Shown piece by piece: positions 56,564-64,000 of a stretch of 64,000 bases of DNA. The stretch is from positions 372,001 to 436,000 of the forward strand of contig NZ_JPFZ01000009.1 in the NCBI RefSeq assembly GCF_000722775.1. The letters run 5' to 3'. The first letter of the stretch is position 1. Each line of letters begins with the position of its first letter. The notes beneath the pieces are model-generated. The model was not told the origin of the DNA and ran no database searches. It saw only the letters and a program-made list of their open reading frames with translations. Origin of the DNA: Streptococcus mitis subsp. hohhotensis. GTDB taxonomy: Bacteria; Bacillota; Bacilli; Lactobacillales; Streptococcaceae. The position numbers and the translations under genes are program-made.

Positions 56564-56713
56564 ATACTCTTCTAAAATCTCTTCAAACCACGCCAGCTTC
56601 ACCTTGGATTATATATGTGACTGACTTCGTCAGTCTTATCTACAACCTCAAAGCAGTGCTTTGAGCAACCTGCGGCTAGCTTCCTAGTTTTCTCTTTGAT
56701 TTTTATTGAGTAT
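56564..56713. repeat. BOX element (boxA-boxC form)
   Basis: 150 bp, in the same orientation as the 44364 copy, with ATACTCTTCTAAAATC at the left and TTTTTATTGAGTAT at the right. It is the most divergent of the four copies. The 56410-56563 stretch before it may hold a short decayed coding remnant (see findings); 56714-56870 shows nothing recognisable. Confidence 0.85.
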
Positions 56714-56874
56714 TATTTGTCTCAAAATTAACCCTTGAAAGTGGATAATCGCATTCTATGATATTTTATTAATTTTCAGTTGAAGACATATCAAATATTT
56801 AAGTAGAAAGAAAAGTTATATACTATCTATTGAAAATATTATAAATCAGATAAAAAGACAGGTGAAATCTTCTG

Positions 56875-56883
56875 TGTTATACT
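56875..56883 (+). promoter_or_regulatory. Extended -10 promoter for a leaderless mutY transcript
   Basis: TGT-TATACT (hexamer 56878-56883) ends 6 nt before the ATG at 56890; the spacer AGAGAT is not a usable ribosome site at that distance. Confidence 0.65.
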
Positions 56884-56889
56884 AGAGAT

Positions 56890-58065
56890 ATGTTAGATTT
56901 GAAAGAATACGGTATCGTCATGTGGCCGGAGGAGAAGATCATTTCTTTTCGTGAGAAACTTCTCAACTGGTACGATGAAAATAAAAGAGATTTACCCTGG
57001 CGAAGAAGTAAAAATCCTTATCATATCTGGGTATCTGAAATCATGCTCCAGCAGACCAGAGTGGATACGGTTATTCCTTACTACGAACGATTCTTGGACT
57101 GGTTTCCAACAGTAGAAAGTTTGGCGAATGCGCCTGAAGAGCGTTTGTTGAAGGCTTGGGAGGGACTGGGATATTATTCTCGAGTTCGTAATATGCAGGC
57201 TGCAGCCCAGCAGATTATGATTGACTTTGGTGGTCAATTTCCAAATACCTATGAAGGAATTTCCAGTTTGAAAGGAATTGGTCCCTACACAGCAGGAGCG
57301 ATTACCAGCATTGCTTTTAACTTGCCTGAGCCAGCTGTAGATGGTAATGTTATGCGTGTTTTGGCCCGTCTGTTCGAAGTCAACCATGATATTGGGATTC
57401 CAAGTAATCGCAAAATTTTTCAGGCAATGATGGAAATCTTGATTGACCCAGAAAGGCCTGGTGACTTTAATCAAGCTTTGATGGACTTAGGATCTGATAT
57501 TGAGGCGCCAGTTAATCCTAGGCCAGAAGAGAGTCCAATTAAGGACTTCAGTGCGGCATATCAGAATGGCACAATGGACCGTTATCCAATTAAGGCTCCC
57601 AAGAAAAAGCCAATTCCCATTTATCTTAAATCCTTAGTGGTCAAAAATACTCAAGGACAATTTTTACTTGAAAAAAATGAAAGTGAAAAGCTATTGGCAG
57701 GTTTTTGGCATTTCCCACTGGTAGAAGTAGATGACTTTTCGCAAGAGGAGCAGTTTGACCTCTTCCATCAGGTTGCAGAAGAAAGTGTAAACTTTGGCCC
57801 CAGTCCAGAAGAGAGTTTCGAGCAGGACTATGACCTAGAAGTTGATTGGCTTGATGTTTGTTTTGAGACTGTCAAGCATGTCTTTAGCCATCGAAAGTGG
57901 CATGTACAGATTGTAGCAGGTCAGGTGAGTGACTTTCATGATTTTTCAGATAGGGAAGTTCGCTGGCTTTCACCAGAAGAGTTCAAGGATGTTCCACTTG
58001 CCAAACCCCAACAAAAAATCTGGCAGACTTATGCACAAGCCAACTTAGACAGTAGCAAAGACTAG
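56890..58065 (+). CDS. mutY: Adenine DNA glycosylase MutY, Fe-S cluster-less form
   Basis: A 391-residue enzyme removing adenine opposite 8-oxoguanine. The catalytic Glu50 is in [12 protein letters not shown], the helix-hairpin-helix is [14 protein letters not shown] and the catalytic Asp151 is in [11 protein letters not shown]. The C-terminal Nudix-like 8-oxoG recognition domain (residues 240-380) is present. The four cluster Cys expected at residues about 205-225 are entirely absent: that stretch reads [20 protein letters not shown]. Cluster-less MutY is known in some lactic acid bacteria and protists. No ribosome site precedes the ATG; the mRNA looks leaderless. Confidence 0.93.
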   Translation: MLDLKEYGIVMWPEEKIISFREKLLNWYDENKRDLPWRRSKNPYHIWVSEIMLQQTRVDTVIPYYERFLDWFPTVESLANAPEERLLKAWEGLGYYSRVRNMQAAAQQIMIDFGGQFPNTYEGISSLKGIGPYTAGAITSIAFNLPEPAVDGNVMRVLARLFEVNHDIGIPSNRKIFQAMMEILIDPERPGDFNQALMDLGSDIEAPVNPRPEESPIKDFSAAYQNGTMDRYPIKAPKKKPIPIYLKSLVVKNTQGQFLLEKNESEKLLAGFWHFPLVEVDDFSQEEQFDLFHQVAEESVNFGPSPEESFEQDYDLEVDWLDVCFETVKHVFSHRKWHVQIVAGQVSDFHDFSDREVRWLSPEEFKDVPLAKPQQKIWQTYAQANLDSSKD

Positions 58066-58120
58066 CTATTGTGTCTTCTTGCTATTTTTTTGGTATAATA
58101 GTAGAGAAAAAGGTGAACAA

Positions 58121-58828
58121 ATGAAAAAAATATTAATTGTAGATGATGAAAAACCAATCTCAGATATTATCAAGTTTAATATGACCAAGGAAGGTTACGA
58201 GGTTGTAACTGCTTTTAACGGTCGTGAAGCTCTAGAGCAATTTGAAGCAGAGCAGCCAGATATTATTATTTTGGATTTGATGCTTCCAGAAATTGATGGT
58301 TTAGAAGTTGCGAAGACTATTCGCAAGACTAGTAGTGTGCCTATTATCATGCTGTCAGCTAAGGATAGCGAATTTGATAAGGTTATCGGTTTGGAGCTTG
58401 GAGCGGATGACTATGTAACCAAACCCTTCTCAAATCGTGAGTTGCAGGCGCGTGTTAAAGCTCTCCTTCGTCGCACGGACTTGGCTTCTGTAGATAATCA
58501 AGAATCAGATGAAAATAAAACTCAACCCTTGCAAATTGGGGACTTGGAGATTGTTCCAGATGCCTATGTTGCTAAGAAATACGGTGAAGAACTAGACTTA
58601 ACTCACCGTGAATTTGAGCTTTTGTATCACTTGGCTTCTCATATCGGTCAAGTAATTACGCGTGAACACTTGCTTGAAACGGTCTGGGGGTATGATTATT
58701 TCGGAGATGTTCGAACAGTTGACGTAACCATCAGACGTTTGCGTGAGAAGATTGAAGATACACCAAGTCGTCCTGAATATATCCTAACACGTCGTGGTGT
58801 TGGTTATTATATGAGAAATAATGATTAA
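58121..58828 (+). CDS. vicR: Response regulator VicR (WalR/YycF)
   Basis: The essential cell-wall response regulator, 235 residues. The receiver domain has phospho-acceptor Asp52 ([13 protein letters not shown]) and Lys in [10 protein letters not shown]; the winged-helix domain ends [12 protein letters not shown]. The linker (residues about 122-140) is the least conserved part. In pneumococci it controls pcsB, lytic proteins and fatty-acid genes. I use the ATG at 58121 after AAAAGGTG; an in-frame TTG/ATG-like extension at 58079 lies over the TATAAT promoter. The gene overlaps vicK by 8 bases. Confidence 0.96.
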   Translation: MKKILIVDDEKPISDIIKFNMTKEGYEVVTAFNGREALEQFEAEQPDIIILDLMLPEIDGLEVAKTIRKTSSVPIIMLSAKDSEFDKVIGLELGADDYVTKPFSNRELQARVKALLRRTDLASVDNQESDENKTQPLQIGDLEIVPDAYVAKKYGEELDLTHREFELLYHLASHIGQVITREHLLETVWGYDYFGDVRTVDVTIRRLREKIEDTPSRPEYILTRRGVGYYMRNND

Positions 58829-60170
58829 ACTAATAAAAGACACAGTTTTAACTAGTGATTTTATCTTTATCCTCATTCTACTTGGCTTTATTTTAGTCGT
58901 GACCTTACTTTTGCTAGAAAATCGTCGGGATAATATTCGGTTGAAGCAAATCAATCAAAAGGTAAAAGACCTGATTGCAGGAGATTATTCTCAGGTATTG
59001 GATATGCAGGGAAGCTCTGAAATTACTAATATTACTAATAATCTCAATGATTTATCAGAAGTAATTCGTTTAACCCAAGAAAATCTGGAACAAGAGAGTA
59101 AACGATTACATAGTATCCTCTCTTATATGACAGACGGCGTCCTTGCGACCAATCGTCGTGGCAAGATTACCATGATTAATGACATGGCTAAGAAACAGTT
59201 AGGTGTTCAGAAAGAAGACGTTCTCAACAAGAGTATCCTAGAGTTGCTTAAGATTGAAGATGAGTATGAACTTCGTGATTTAATTACCCAAATTCCTGAA
59301 CTCATCATTGATTCTCAGGATGCTAATGGTGAGTATCTGAGCCTTCGTGTTCGCTTTGCCTTGATTCGTCGAGAGTCTGGCTTTATTTCGGGTCTGGTTG
59401 CTGTTTTGCATGATACGACGGAGCAGGAGAAGGAAGAACGCGAACGAAGACTCTTTGTTTCCAATGTTAGCCATGAGTTACGGACGCCCTTAACCAGTGT
59501 TAAATCTTATCTTGAAGCCTTGGATGAGGGGGCTTTGTGTGAAACTGTAGCACCAGACTTTATCAAGGTATCTCTAGATGAAACCAACCGTATGATGCGG
59601 ATGGTGACTGATCTCCTCCATCTCTCACGGATTGATAATGAGACCAGTCATCTGGATGTGGAACTGATTAACTTTACTGCCTTTATTACTTTTATCCTCA
59701 ACCGTTTTGATCAGATAAGAGGGCAGGATGAAGAGAAGAAATACGAACTGGTGCGAGATTACCCAATTACTTCAGTTTGGATTGAGATTGATACAGATAA
59801 GATGACACAGGTGATTGATAATATTCTCAACAATGCTATTAAGTATTCGCCAGATGGTGGAAAAATCACAGTGACCATGAAGACGACTGATGATCAGATG
59901 ATTTTATCCATCTCAGACCAAGGTTTGGGTATTCCTAAGCAGGATTTACCACGTATCTTTGACCGTTTTTATCGTGTGGATCGCGCTAGAAGTCGTGCCC
60001 AAGGTGGAACAGGTCTGGGACTGTCTATTGCCAAGGAAATTATCAAACAACATAAGGGCTTTATTTGGGCCAAGAGTGAATACGGTAAGGGATCAACTTT
60101 CACAATTGTGCTCCCTTATGATAAGGATGCAGTGAAAGAAGAAGTATGGGAGGACGAAGTAGAAGACTAG
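58821..60170 (+). CDS. vicK: Sensor histidine kinase VicK (WalK/YycG)
   Basis: A 449-residue kinase with a single transmembrane helix (residues 13-33), the short streptococcal type, followed by HAMP (about 34-86), PAS (90-200), HisKA with phospho-His218 in [14 protein letters not shown], and HATPase_c ([25 protein letters not shown]). It phosphorylates VicR. The absence of an extracellular sensor loop is normal for streptococci. It is the middle gene of vicRKX. Confidence 0.96.
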   Translation: MIKLIKDTVLTSDFIFILILLGFILVVTLLLLENRRDNIRLKQINQKVKDLIAGDYSQVLDMQGSSEITNITNNLNDLSEVIRLTQENLEQESKRLHSILSYMTDGVLATNRRGKITMINDMAKKQLGVQKEDVLNKSILELLKIEDEYELRDLITQIPELIIDSQDANGEYLSLRVRFALIRRESGFISGLVAVLHDTTEQEKEERERRLFVSNVSHELRTPLTSVKSYLEALDEGALCETVAPDFIKVSLDETNRMMRMVTDLLHLSRIDNETSHLDVELINFTAFITFILNRFDQIRGQDEEKKYELVRDYPITSVWIEIDTDKMTQVIDNILNNAIKYSPDGGKITVTMKTTDDQMILSISDQGLGIPKQDLPRIFDRFYRVDRARSRAQGGTGLGLSIAKEIIKQHKGFIWAKSEYGKGSTFTIVLPYDKDAVKEEVWEDEVED

Positions 60171-60171
60171 A

Positions 60172-60981
60172 ATGAGTGAAACAGGCTTTAAATACAGTAT
60201 TTTAGCGTCGGGTTCCAGTGGAAATTCCTTTTATCTGGAAACTCCAAAAAAGAAGCTTTTAGTGGATGCAGGCTTATCTGGTAAGAAAATTACCAGCCTA
60301 CTTGCTGAAATTAATCGCAAGCCAGAAGACTTGGATGCCATCTTGATTACCCATGAGCATTCAGATCATATCCATGGAGTAGGCGTTTTGGCTCGCAAGT
60401 ATGGTATGGATTTGTATGCCAATGAAAAGACCTGGCAGGCTATGGAAAATAGCAAGTATCTCGGCAAGGTGGATTCTTCGCAAAAGCATATCTTTGAAAT
60501 GGGCAAAACCAAAACATTTGGAGATATTGACATCGAGAGTTTTGGTGTAAGCCATGATGCAGTCGCACCGCAGTTCTATCGCTTTATGAAAGATGATAAA
60601 AGTTTTGTCCTTTTGACAGATACAGGTTATGTCAGTGACCGTATGGCAGGGATTGTCGAAAATGCGGACGGCTATCTTATCGAGTCCAACCATGATGTAG
60701 AGATTTTGCGAGCAGGTTCTTACGCTTGGCGGCTCAAACAACGAATCTTATCGGATCTGGGTCACCTTTCTAATGAAGATGGTGCTGAAGCTATGATTCG
60801 GACGCTAGGAAATCGCACTAAGAAAATCTACCTTGGTCACTTGTCCAAGGAGAACAATATCAAGGAACTAGCTCACATGACCATGGTCAATCAGCTAGCG
60901 CAAGCTGATCTAGGAGTTGGAGTAGACTTTAAGGTTTATGATACCTCACCAGACACCGCAACACCATTGACAGATATATAA
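60172..60981 (+). CDS. vicX: VicX (YycJ-like) metallo-beta-lactamase fold hydrolase
   Basis: A 269-residue cytoplasmic protein of the metallo-beta-lactamase superfamily. The metal motif is ITHEHSDHIHGVGVLA (HxHxDH), with further ligands in FGVSHDAVAP, LLTDTGYVS and YLGHLSKENN. Homologues (YycJ/WalJ) are proposed to act on DNA ends in replication or mismatch repair. It starts one base after the vicK stop, so it belongs to the vic operon. The stop is followed by the ISL3 relic. Confidence 0.92.
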   Translation: MSETGFKYSILASGSSGNSFYLETPKKKLLVDAGLSGKKITSLLAEINRKPEDLDAILITHEHSDHIHGVGVLARKYGMDLYANEKTWQAMENSKYLGKVDSSQKHIFEMGKTKTFGDIDIESFGVSHDAVAPQFYRFMKDDKSFVLLTDTGYVSDRMAGIVENADGYLIESNHDVEILRAGSYAWRLKQRILSDLGHLSNEDGAEAMIRTLGNRTKKIYLGHLSKENNIKELAHMTMVNQLAQADLGVGVDFKVYDTSPDTATPLTDI

Positions 60982-61011
60982 AAGAGGCTGGAAAAAGTCT
61001 TTAAAATTAAA

Positions 61012-61781
61012 GGCTCTTTGTCAACTGTAGTGGGTTGAAGAAAAGCTAAGATCTAGAAAGGGCAAATTTTGTCCTTTCTTTTTTGATATTGCGAATCGTG
61101 GAAATCTGTTTTTTGAAGTTTTCAAAGTTCCGAAAATCAAAGGTATTGTATTGGATAAGATTATTAGTCTCTCCTAATTTTATGTTGGAATAAGGTAATT
61201 GCAGGGCGGTGATGCTTTCTTTAGAAAGATTCTAAAAAAGCCTGAAAGCAAGAATGAGCTAGCTCTAAATTCTTCTCAATGAGTACGCAAAACCTTACTC
61301 TAGAAGTAAAAATGTAAGAGATTATAGTGGTGCTTTCATTCTTCTTAGCAACTCAAGAGTGCCTCCACAATCTCTTTAGTAGTTAAGCACACACGAAAAG
61401 TATCTTTACTACTATGCTGTTAGTAGGGTTTGATGACCATGTACTCATGAAATCTTTGATTAAATTGCTTCATGGTTTGCCATGACTTACAACTTGCCTT
61501 AAGTATTGAAATAGAACAGTCTGGTGGACTATTTTAGCCGGAATTTAGGAATATAATAACAAATGGTAAAAAAGATTAAGAATGATTTTAGCGTTTAGGA
61601 CTTAGTATGAGAAAAAAGTTTTCAATATCAAGCAGTTGTAATAAAATGTAATTGTTCCATAGGATTCTTTCTAATGATTGTTTGATCGCTTTTCATTATA
61701 GATTTTATGGGACTTTTTCTACATCAAAATAGGCTCCATAATATCTATATGGGATTTACCCACTATAAATATTACAGAGCC
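61012..61781 (-). pseudogene. ISL3-family (IS1167-like) insertion sequence relic
   Basis: A 770-bp element bounded by GGCTCTTTGTCAACTGTAGT on the left and, in reverse at the right, GGCTCTGTAATATTTATAGT; both continue GGGT, the ISL3 terminal repeat. On the minus strand a decayed transposase C-terminus is readable (YSNIKLGETNNLIQYNTFDF then FRNFENFKKQISTIRNI, about 61085-61200), and another fragment MKQFNQRFHEYM near 61480. The transposase N-terminal half is missing and many stops occur. It fills the gap between vicX and ybaB; no other gene is visible there. Confidence 0.75.
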
Positions 61782-61786
61782 TTTTT

Positions 61787-62086
61787 TTAGAATGGCAATT
61801 TCCCGGCGAAAGCACCTAATTTTTTCTTGGTCGTTTCATCGATTTGTTCAAGAGCAGAGTTGATGGCTTGAACAGTCATATCAGAAAGGGTTTCGAGGTC
61901 TTCTGGGTCAACGACAGCTGGATTGAAGTCAATGCTGACAACTTTCTTATCGCCAGTTAAGGTCGCTTGGACAAGATCTTGAGCAGATTTGCCAACAAAT
62001 TGCATAGCTGCAAGTTCAGCTTGACTTTGTTCCATTTGTTTTTGAAGTTTTTGTGCTTGGCGCATCATGTTTTGCATGTTCATCAT
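61787..62086 (-). CDS. ybaB: YbaB/EbfC family nucleoid-associated protein
   Basis: A 99-residue small DNA-binding protein forming dimers with a tweezer-like shape. It starts [20 protein letters not shown], contains the family core [20 protein letters not shown] and [16 protein letters not shown], and ends [11 protein letters not shown]. In many bacteria it is encoded next to dnaX and recR; here dnaX is 37 kb away. Its stop is six bases from the ISL3 relic end. Confidence 0.9.
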
Positions 62087-62293
62087 GGTAATTTATAGTT
62101 TCCTTTTATCTTATTTTTCTTCTTATTTTATCAATTTTGAGGTTAAAAGTCTAATCTTTTTTGAGTGAATTCATCTAGTAGCGAAAGGAATGTAGAGGAA
62201 ATAAAAATATAGGATAGATATTCTAAGAGAATAAGAATATTTATCCTATATAGATACTAGATATTCTATGGCAACTTTAAGGGGTTACCGTCA

Positions 62294-63340
62294 TTATTTT
62301 ACCTTGTAGAAAAATCCCTCAGTACTACCATTGATAAGTTGGTGTCCAAACCATAAGCGGTCTTGTGTGATATCAGATGAGTCGGTATAGCTATCATCTG
62401 TAGAAGAGGTGACAGACATGGTTATAGGGATTCCTGCTGGTAAAAAGGCAATAGCTGCACCAGCACCTCCATCTTTAGAAACAGAATTTGCCTTAAGATA
62501 GTGGTCAATTTCTTTAGCATGTTCAATTGAAATTTTGGACTTATCACTTACTAAACCATTTTTGTCGAAAGTAAATTCAATACCTGAACGATTCCTCCAA
62601 GTGCCTGCGACACTAGAAAAATCTCCATTTTGAATTGCAGAAATATCCATTCCTTTACTTTCTGACGGAAGGGTTATTTCTCCATTTATGAGACTTGTCA
62701 CAGATTTCCAAGAGAAATATCTTATGTCAAGGGAAGGTGGTTTTGTCCCCAGTCCCTCTTCTGTATCTGATTCGATAACTAAGTCTAATCGTGTTCCATT
62801 CTGATTTAACTTGTATAGTTTAAGTTGGATTTGATTAATAGATACTCGGGTAGATAATTGAAAATAACCATTTTCTAAAGGATTAAAATGTACTCGCTCT
62901 CCAATAAAATCCAGATTGTTTTCTGCATTGGTCAGTCGAATAACTTCACCATTTTTAAGAGTTCGAATATCTAATAAATCGTAATAGTTAGAATACGTTT
63001 TTAGGGCAATCAAAAGTTCGTCCGTACCGTCTTGGTCTAAATCATACAAGCTATACTGTAATCCAGAATATTCGTTAGGATAACCATTTTTTAAGTTTGC
63101 TTTTGAATTGACCTCTGTATGTGAAGTTGATGAACCATCTAGTACTTTGGCATATTCTTTAAGGACAGGATTATATAGGGTGTAATCAGGTTTCTTCTCT
63201 TCCGATGTAGAAGAAGTTGAACTAGTACTTGAAGCAATTGCTTCAGAACTTGTTGCAGAAGTGTTTTCACTCTGATGTTGGCAAGCCGTTAAAATAGAGA
63301 TAGCTAAAATACTAATACTGAATAGAAATAATTTTTTCAT
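62294..63340 (-). CDS. Putative lipoprotein with Ser/Thr-rich linker, unknown function
   Basis: A 348-residue exported lipoprotein: signal peptide MKKLFLFSISILAISILTAC with lipobox Cys20, then a 30-residue Ser/Thr/Glu spacer, then a soluble domain. One segment, SGLQYSLYDLDQDGTDELLI, resembles the calcium-binding-like DxDxDG loop seen in FG-GAP and related bacterial proteins, where it reads as LYDLDQDGTDELLI. The C-terminal part (WRNRSGIEFTFDKNGLVSD) looks like a small lipocalin-type module seen in Firmicute lipoproteins of unknown role. The start is 4 bases after the end of the TM2 gene, so they are co-transcribed. Confidence 0.75.
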   Translation of the reverse strand: MKKLFLFSISILAISILTACQHQSENTSATSSEAIASSTSSTSSTSEEKKPDYTLYNPVLKEYAKVLDGSSTSHTEVNSKANLKNGYPNEYSGLQYSLYDLDQDGTDELLIALKTYSNYYDLLDIRTLKNGEVIRLTNAENNLDFIGERVHFNPLENGYFQLSTRVSINQIQLKLYKLNQNGTRLDLVIESDTEEGLGTKPPSLDIRYFSWKSVTSLINGEITLPSESKGMDISAIQNGDFSSVAGTWRNRSGIEFTFDKNGLVSDKSKISIEHAKEIDHYLKANSVSKDGGAGAAIAFLPAGIPITMSVTSSTDDSYTDSSDITQDRLWFGHQLINGSTEGFFYKVK

Positions 63341-63344
63341 ATAT

Positions 63345-63809
63345 TTAATCTTGTAATTCTAAGCCTTGGGCATCTTGGTGCCATTTACTACCAGTTTTAG
63401 ACGTTAAAACTTGAATAGTAATCATAATATTCCAAATAGCATTTGCCAGTAAAACAAATGGCATTAAAATAGGAATGATAACTAGCAGAGTTAGAACGAT
63501 ACGCTTGTATCCTTGTTTAGTATTTCCAATGTAAAAATCGTAGGCACCAAACGCCCCTAAAAATAGGGCAAATAAGGCTGCGGCCAGTTTAGATTTATCA
63601 CTTACTCCATTTGAATGTTGACTAGAGGCGGCTGGAGATGTGTTATCTATTTTTGAAACAATATAGTCGTCACCATTTTGATAAAATTCTACATAATCAC
63701 CTACTTGTGGTTCAAAACCAAAACTTTTTCTTGAAATTGCAGTAAATTGACCATTATTACCTTTTCCAACATAAACTGTTTCATCTTCAATTTTTATAAC
63801 TTTGTTCAT
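63345..63809 (-). CDS. TM2 domain-containing membrane protein
   Basis: A 154-residue protein. Residues 1-65 form a soluble N-terminal part (VYVGKGNNGQFTAISRKSFG, DYVEFYQNGDDYIVSKID), then a Ser-rich linker, then a TM2 domain with two helices: LAAALFALFLGAFGAYDFYI, GNTKQGYKRIVLTLLVIIPI. TM2 domains are small two-helix modules of unknown function. It is upstream of, and probably co-transcribed with, the lipoprotein gene. Confidence 0.8.
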   Translation of the reverse strand: MNKVIKIEDETVYVGKGNNGQFTAISRKSFGFEPQVGDYVEFYQNGDDYIVSKIDNTSPAASSQHSNGVSDKSKLAAALFALFLGAFGAYDFYIGNTKQGYKRIVLTLLVIIPILMPFVLLANAIWNIMITIQVLTSKTGSKWHQDAQGLELQD

Positions 63810-63842
63810 ATAATTGTCTCCTTAATTTATTCCTATTGTATG

Positions 63843-64000
63843 TTAAACCCACTCACCGTTGTAATTGACACGATAGCCATCAGGTGTAGTCGTGTTGATT
63901 GCGAGTGCACCAGAGTTATAAGCATAGTACCATTTACCAGCTACTTTCATCCAACCAGTTTTCATTGCACCTGAGTCTTGAAGATAGTACCAGTTACCGT
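63843..64000 (-). CDS. Choline-binding protein, C-terminal repeats (cut by window edge)
   Basis: The last 52 codons of a gene running off the right edge. They encode choline-binding repeats with the GW pattern: NWYYLQDSGAMKTGWMKVAG and KWYYAYNSGALAINTTTPDG, ending YRVNYNGEWV. Such repeats attach surface proteins (autolysins, CbpA/PspA family) to phosphocholine on teichoic acids, supporting assignment to the pneumococcus/mitis group. The catalytic or functional N-terminal domain is outside the window. Confidence 0.85.
   Translation of the reverse strand, partial: GNWYYLQDSGAMKTGWMKVAGKWYYAYNSGALAINTTTPDGYRVNYNGEWV

Overview
The window looks like chromosome of a mitis-group streptococcus (Streptococcus pneumoniae, S. 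pseudopneumoniae or S. mitis); I cannot settle the species. The signs are low G+C, four BOX repeats, RocS and MacP, the CiaRH and VicRKX two-component systems, a Pht histidine-triad protein, a choline-binding repeat protein cut by the right edge, and pneumococcal-type insertion sequences (IS630-Spn1-like, ISL3/IS1167-like, a RUP-like element). I see no prophage, integrative element or CRISPR array.

Layout. 1-3388 (minus): start of lysS, an operon of a histidine phosphatase, a YbaK-type deacylase and a DUF368 membrane protein, then a GH25 muramidase. 3542-9690 (plus): glmU, a Nudix hydrolase, macP, mtnN, rocS, a DEDDh exonuclease and a membrane GDPD. 9700-10320 is a decayed patch with a BOX element and a gene remnant. 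10891-16153: cysteine desulfurase plus thiI, then two esterases and an ATP-grasp ligase. 16200-17050 is a graveyard of small elements. 17246-20586: CodY-boxed ilvE, an oligopeptide-binding lipoprotein and a DUF2969 protein. Then come tRNA-Tyr, tRNA-Gln, rpsA, msrC, dnaX and a DUF3272 gene, followed by sufCDSUB (24771-29965).

A broken IS630 copy is followed by a five-gene metabolic operon (DUF2829, SDR, Nudix, PEP-enzyme domain, ASCH). Next are pepN, ciaRH and a large pht gene with two AdcR-type zinc boxes at its promoter. Then come an ABC-F gene on the minus strand with a long attenuator-like leader, a small minus-strand gene, a DUF177 gene and nth. The pyrimidine genes pyrR-pyrB-carA-carB follow, with a PyrR attenuator and an unusual 448-nt structured gap before carB. 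The right end holds ribF, a YitT protein, degV, hup, mutY, vicRKX, an ISL3 relic, ybaB, a lipoprotein, a TM2 protein and the choline-binding protein.

Most of the window is core housekeeping. The most interesting signals are regulatory and structural: (1) the ABC-F leader with a consensus promoter, a three-codon upstream ORF, hairpins and a terminator; (2) the carA-carB gap, with two 38-nt modules that keep their flanks while their hairpin stems change compensatorily; (3) four genes whose extended -10 box lies exactly 6 nt before the ATG with no ribosome-binding site, implying leaderless mRNAs; (4) two base-excision-repair glycosylases (MutY, Nth) that have lost iron-sulfur-cluster cysteines; (5) a stand-alone PEP-enzyme barrel lacking the usual catalytic Cys; and (6) an uncharacterised esterase-esterase-ATP-grasp operon.
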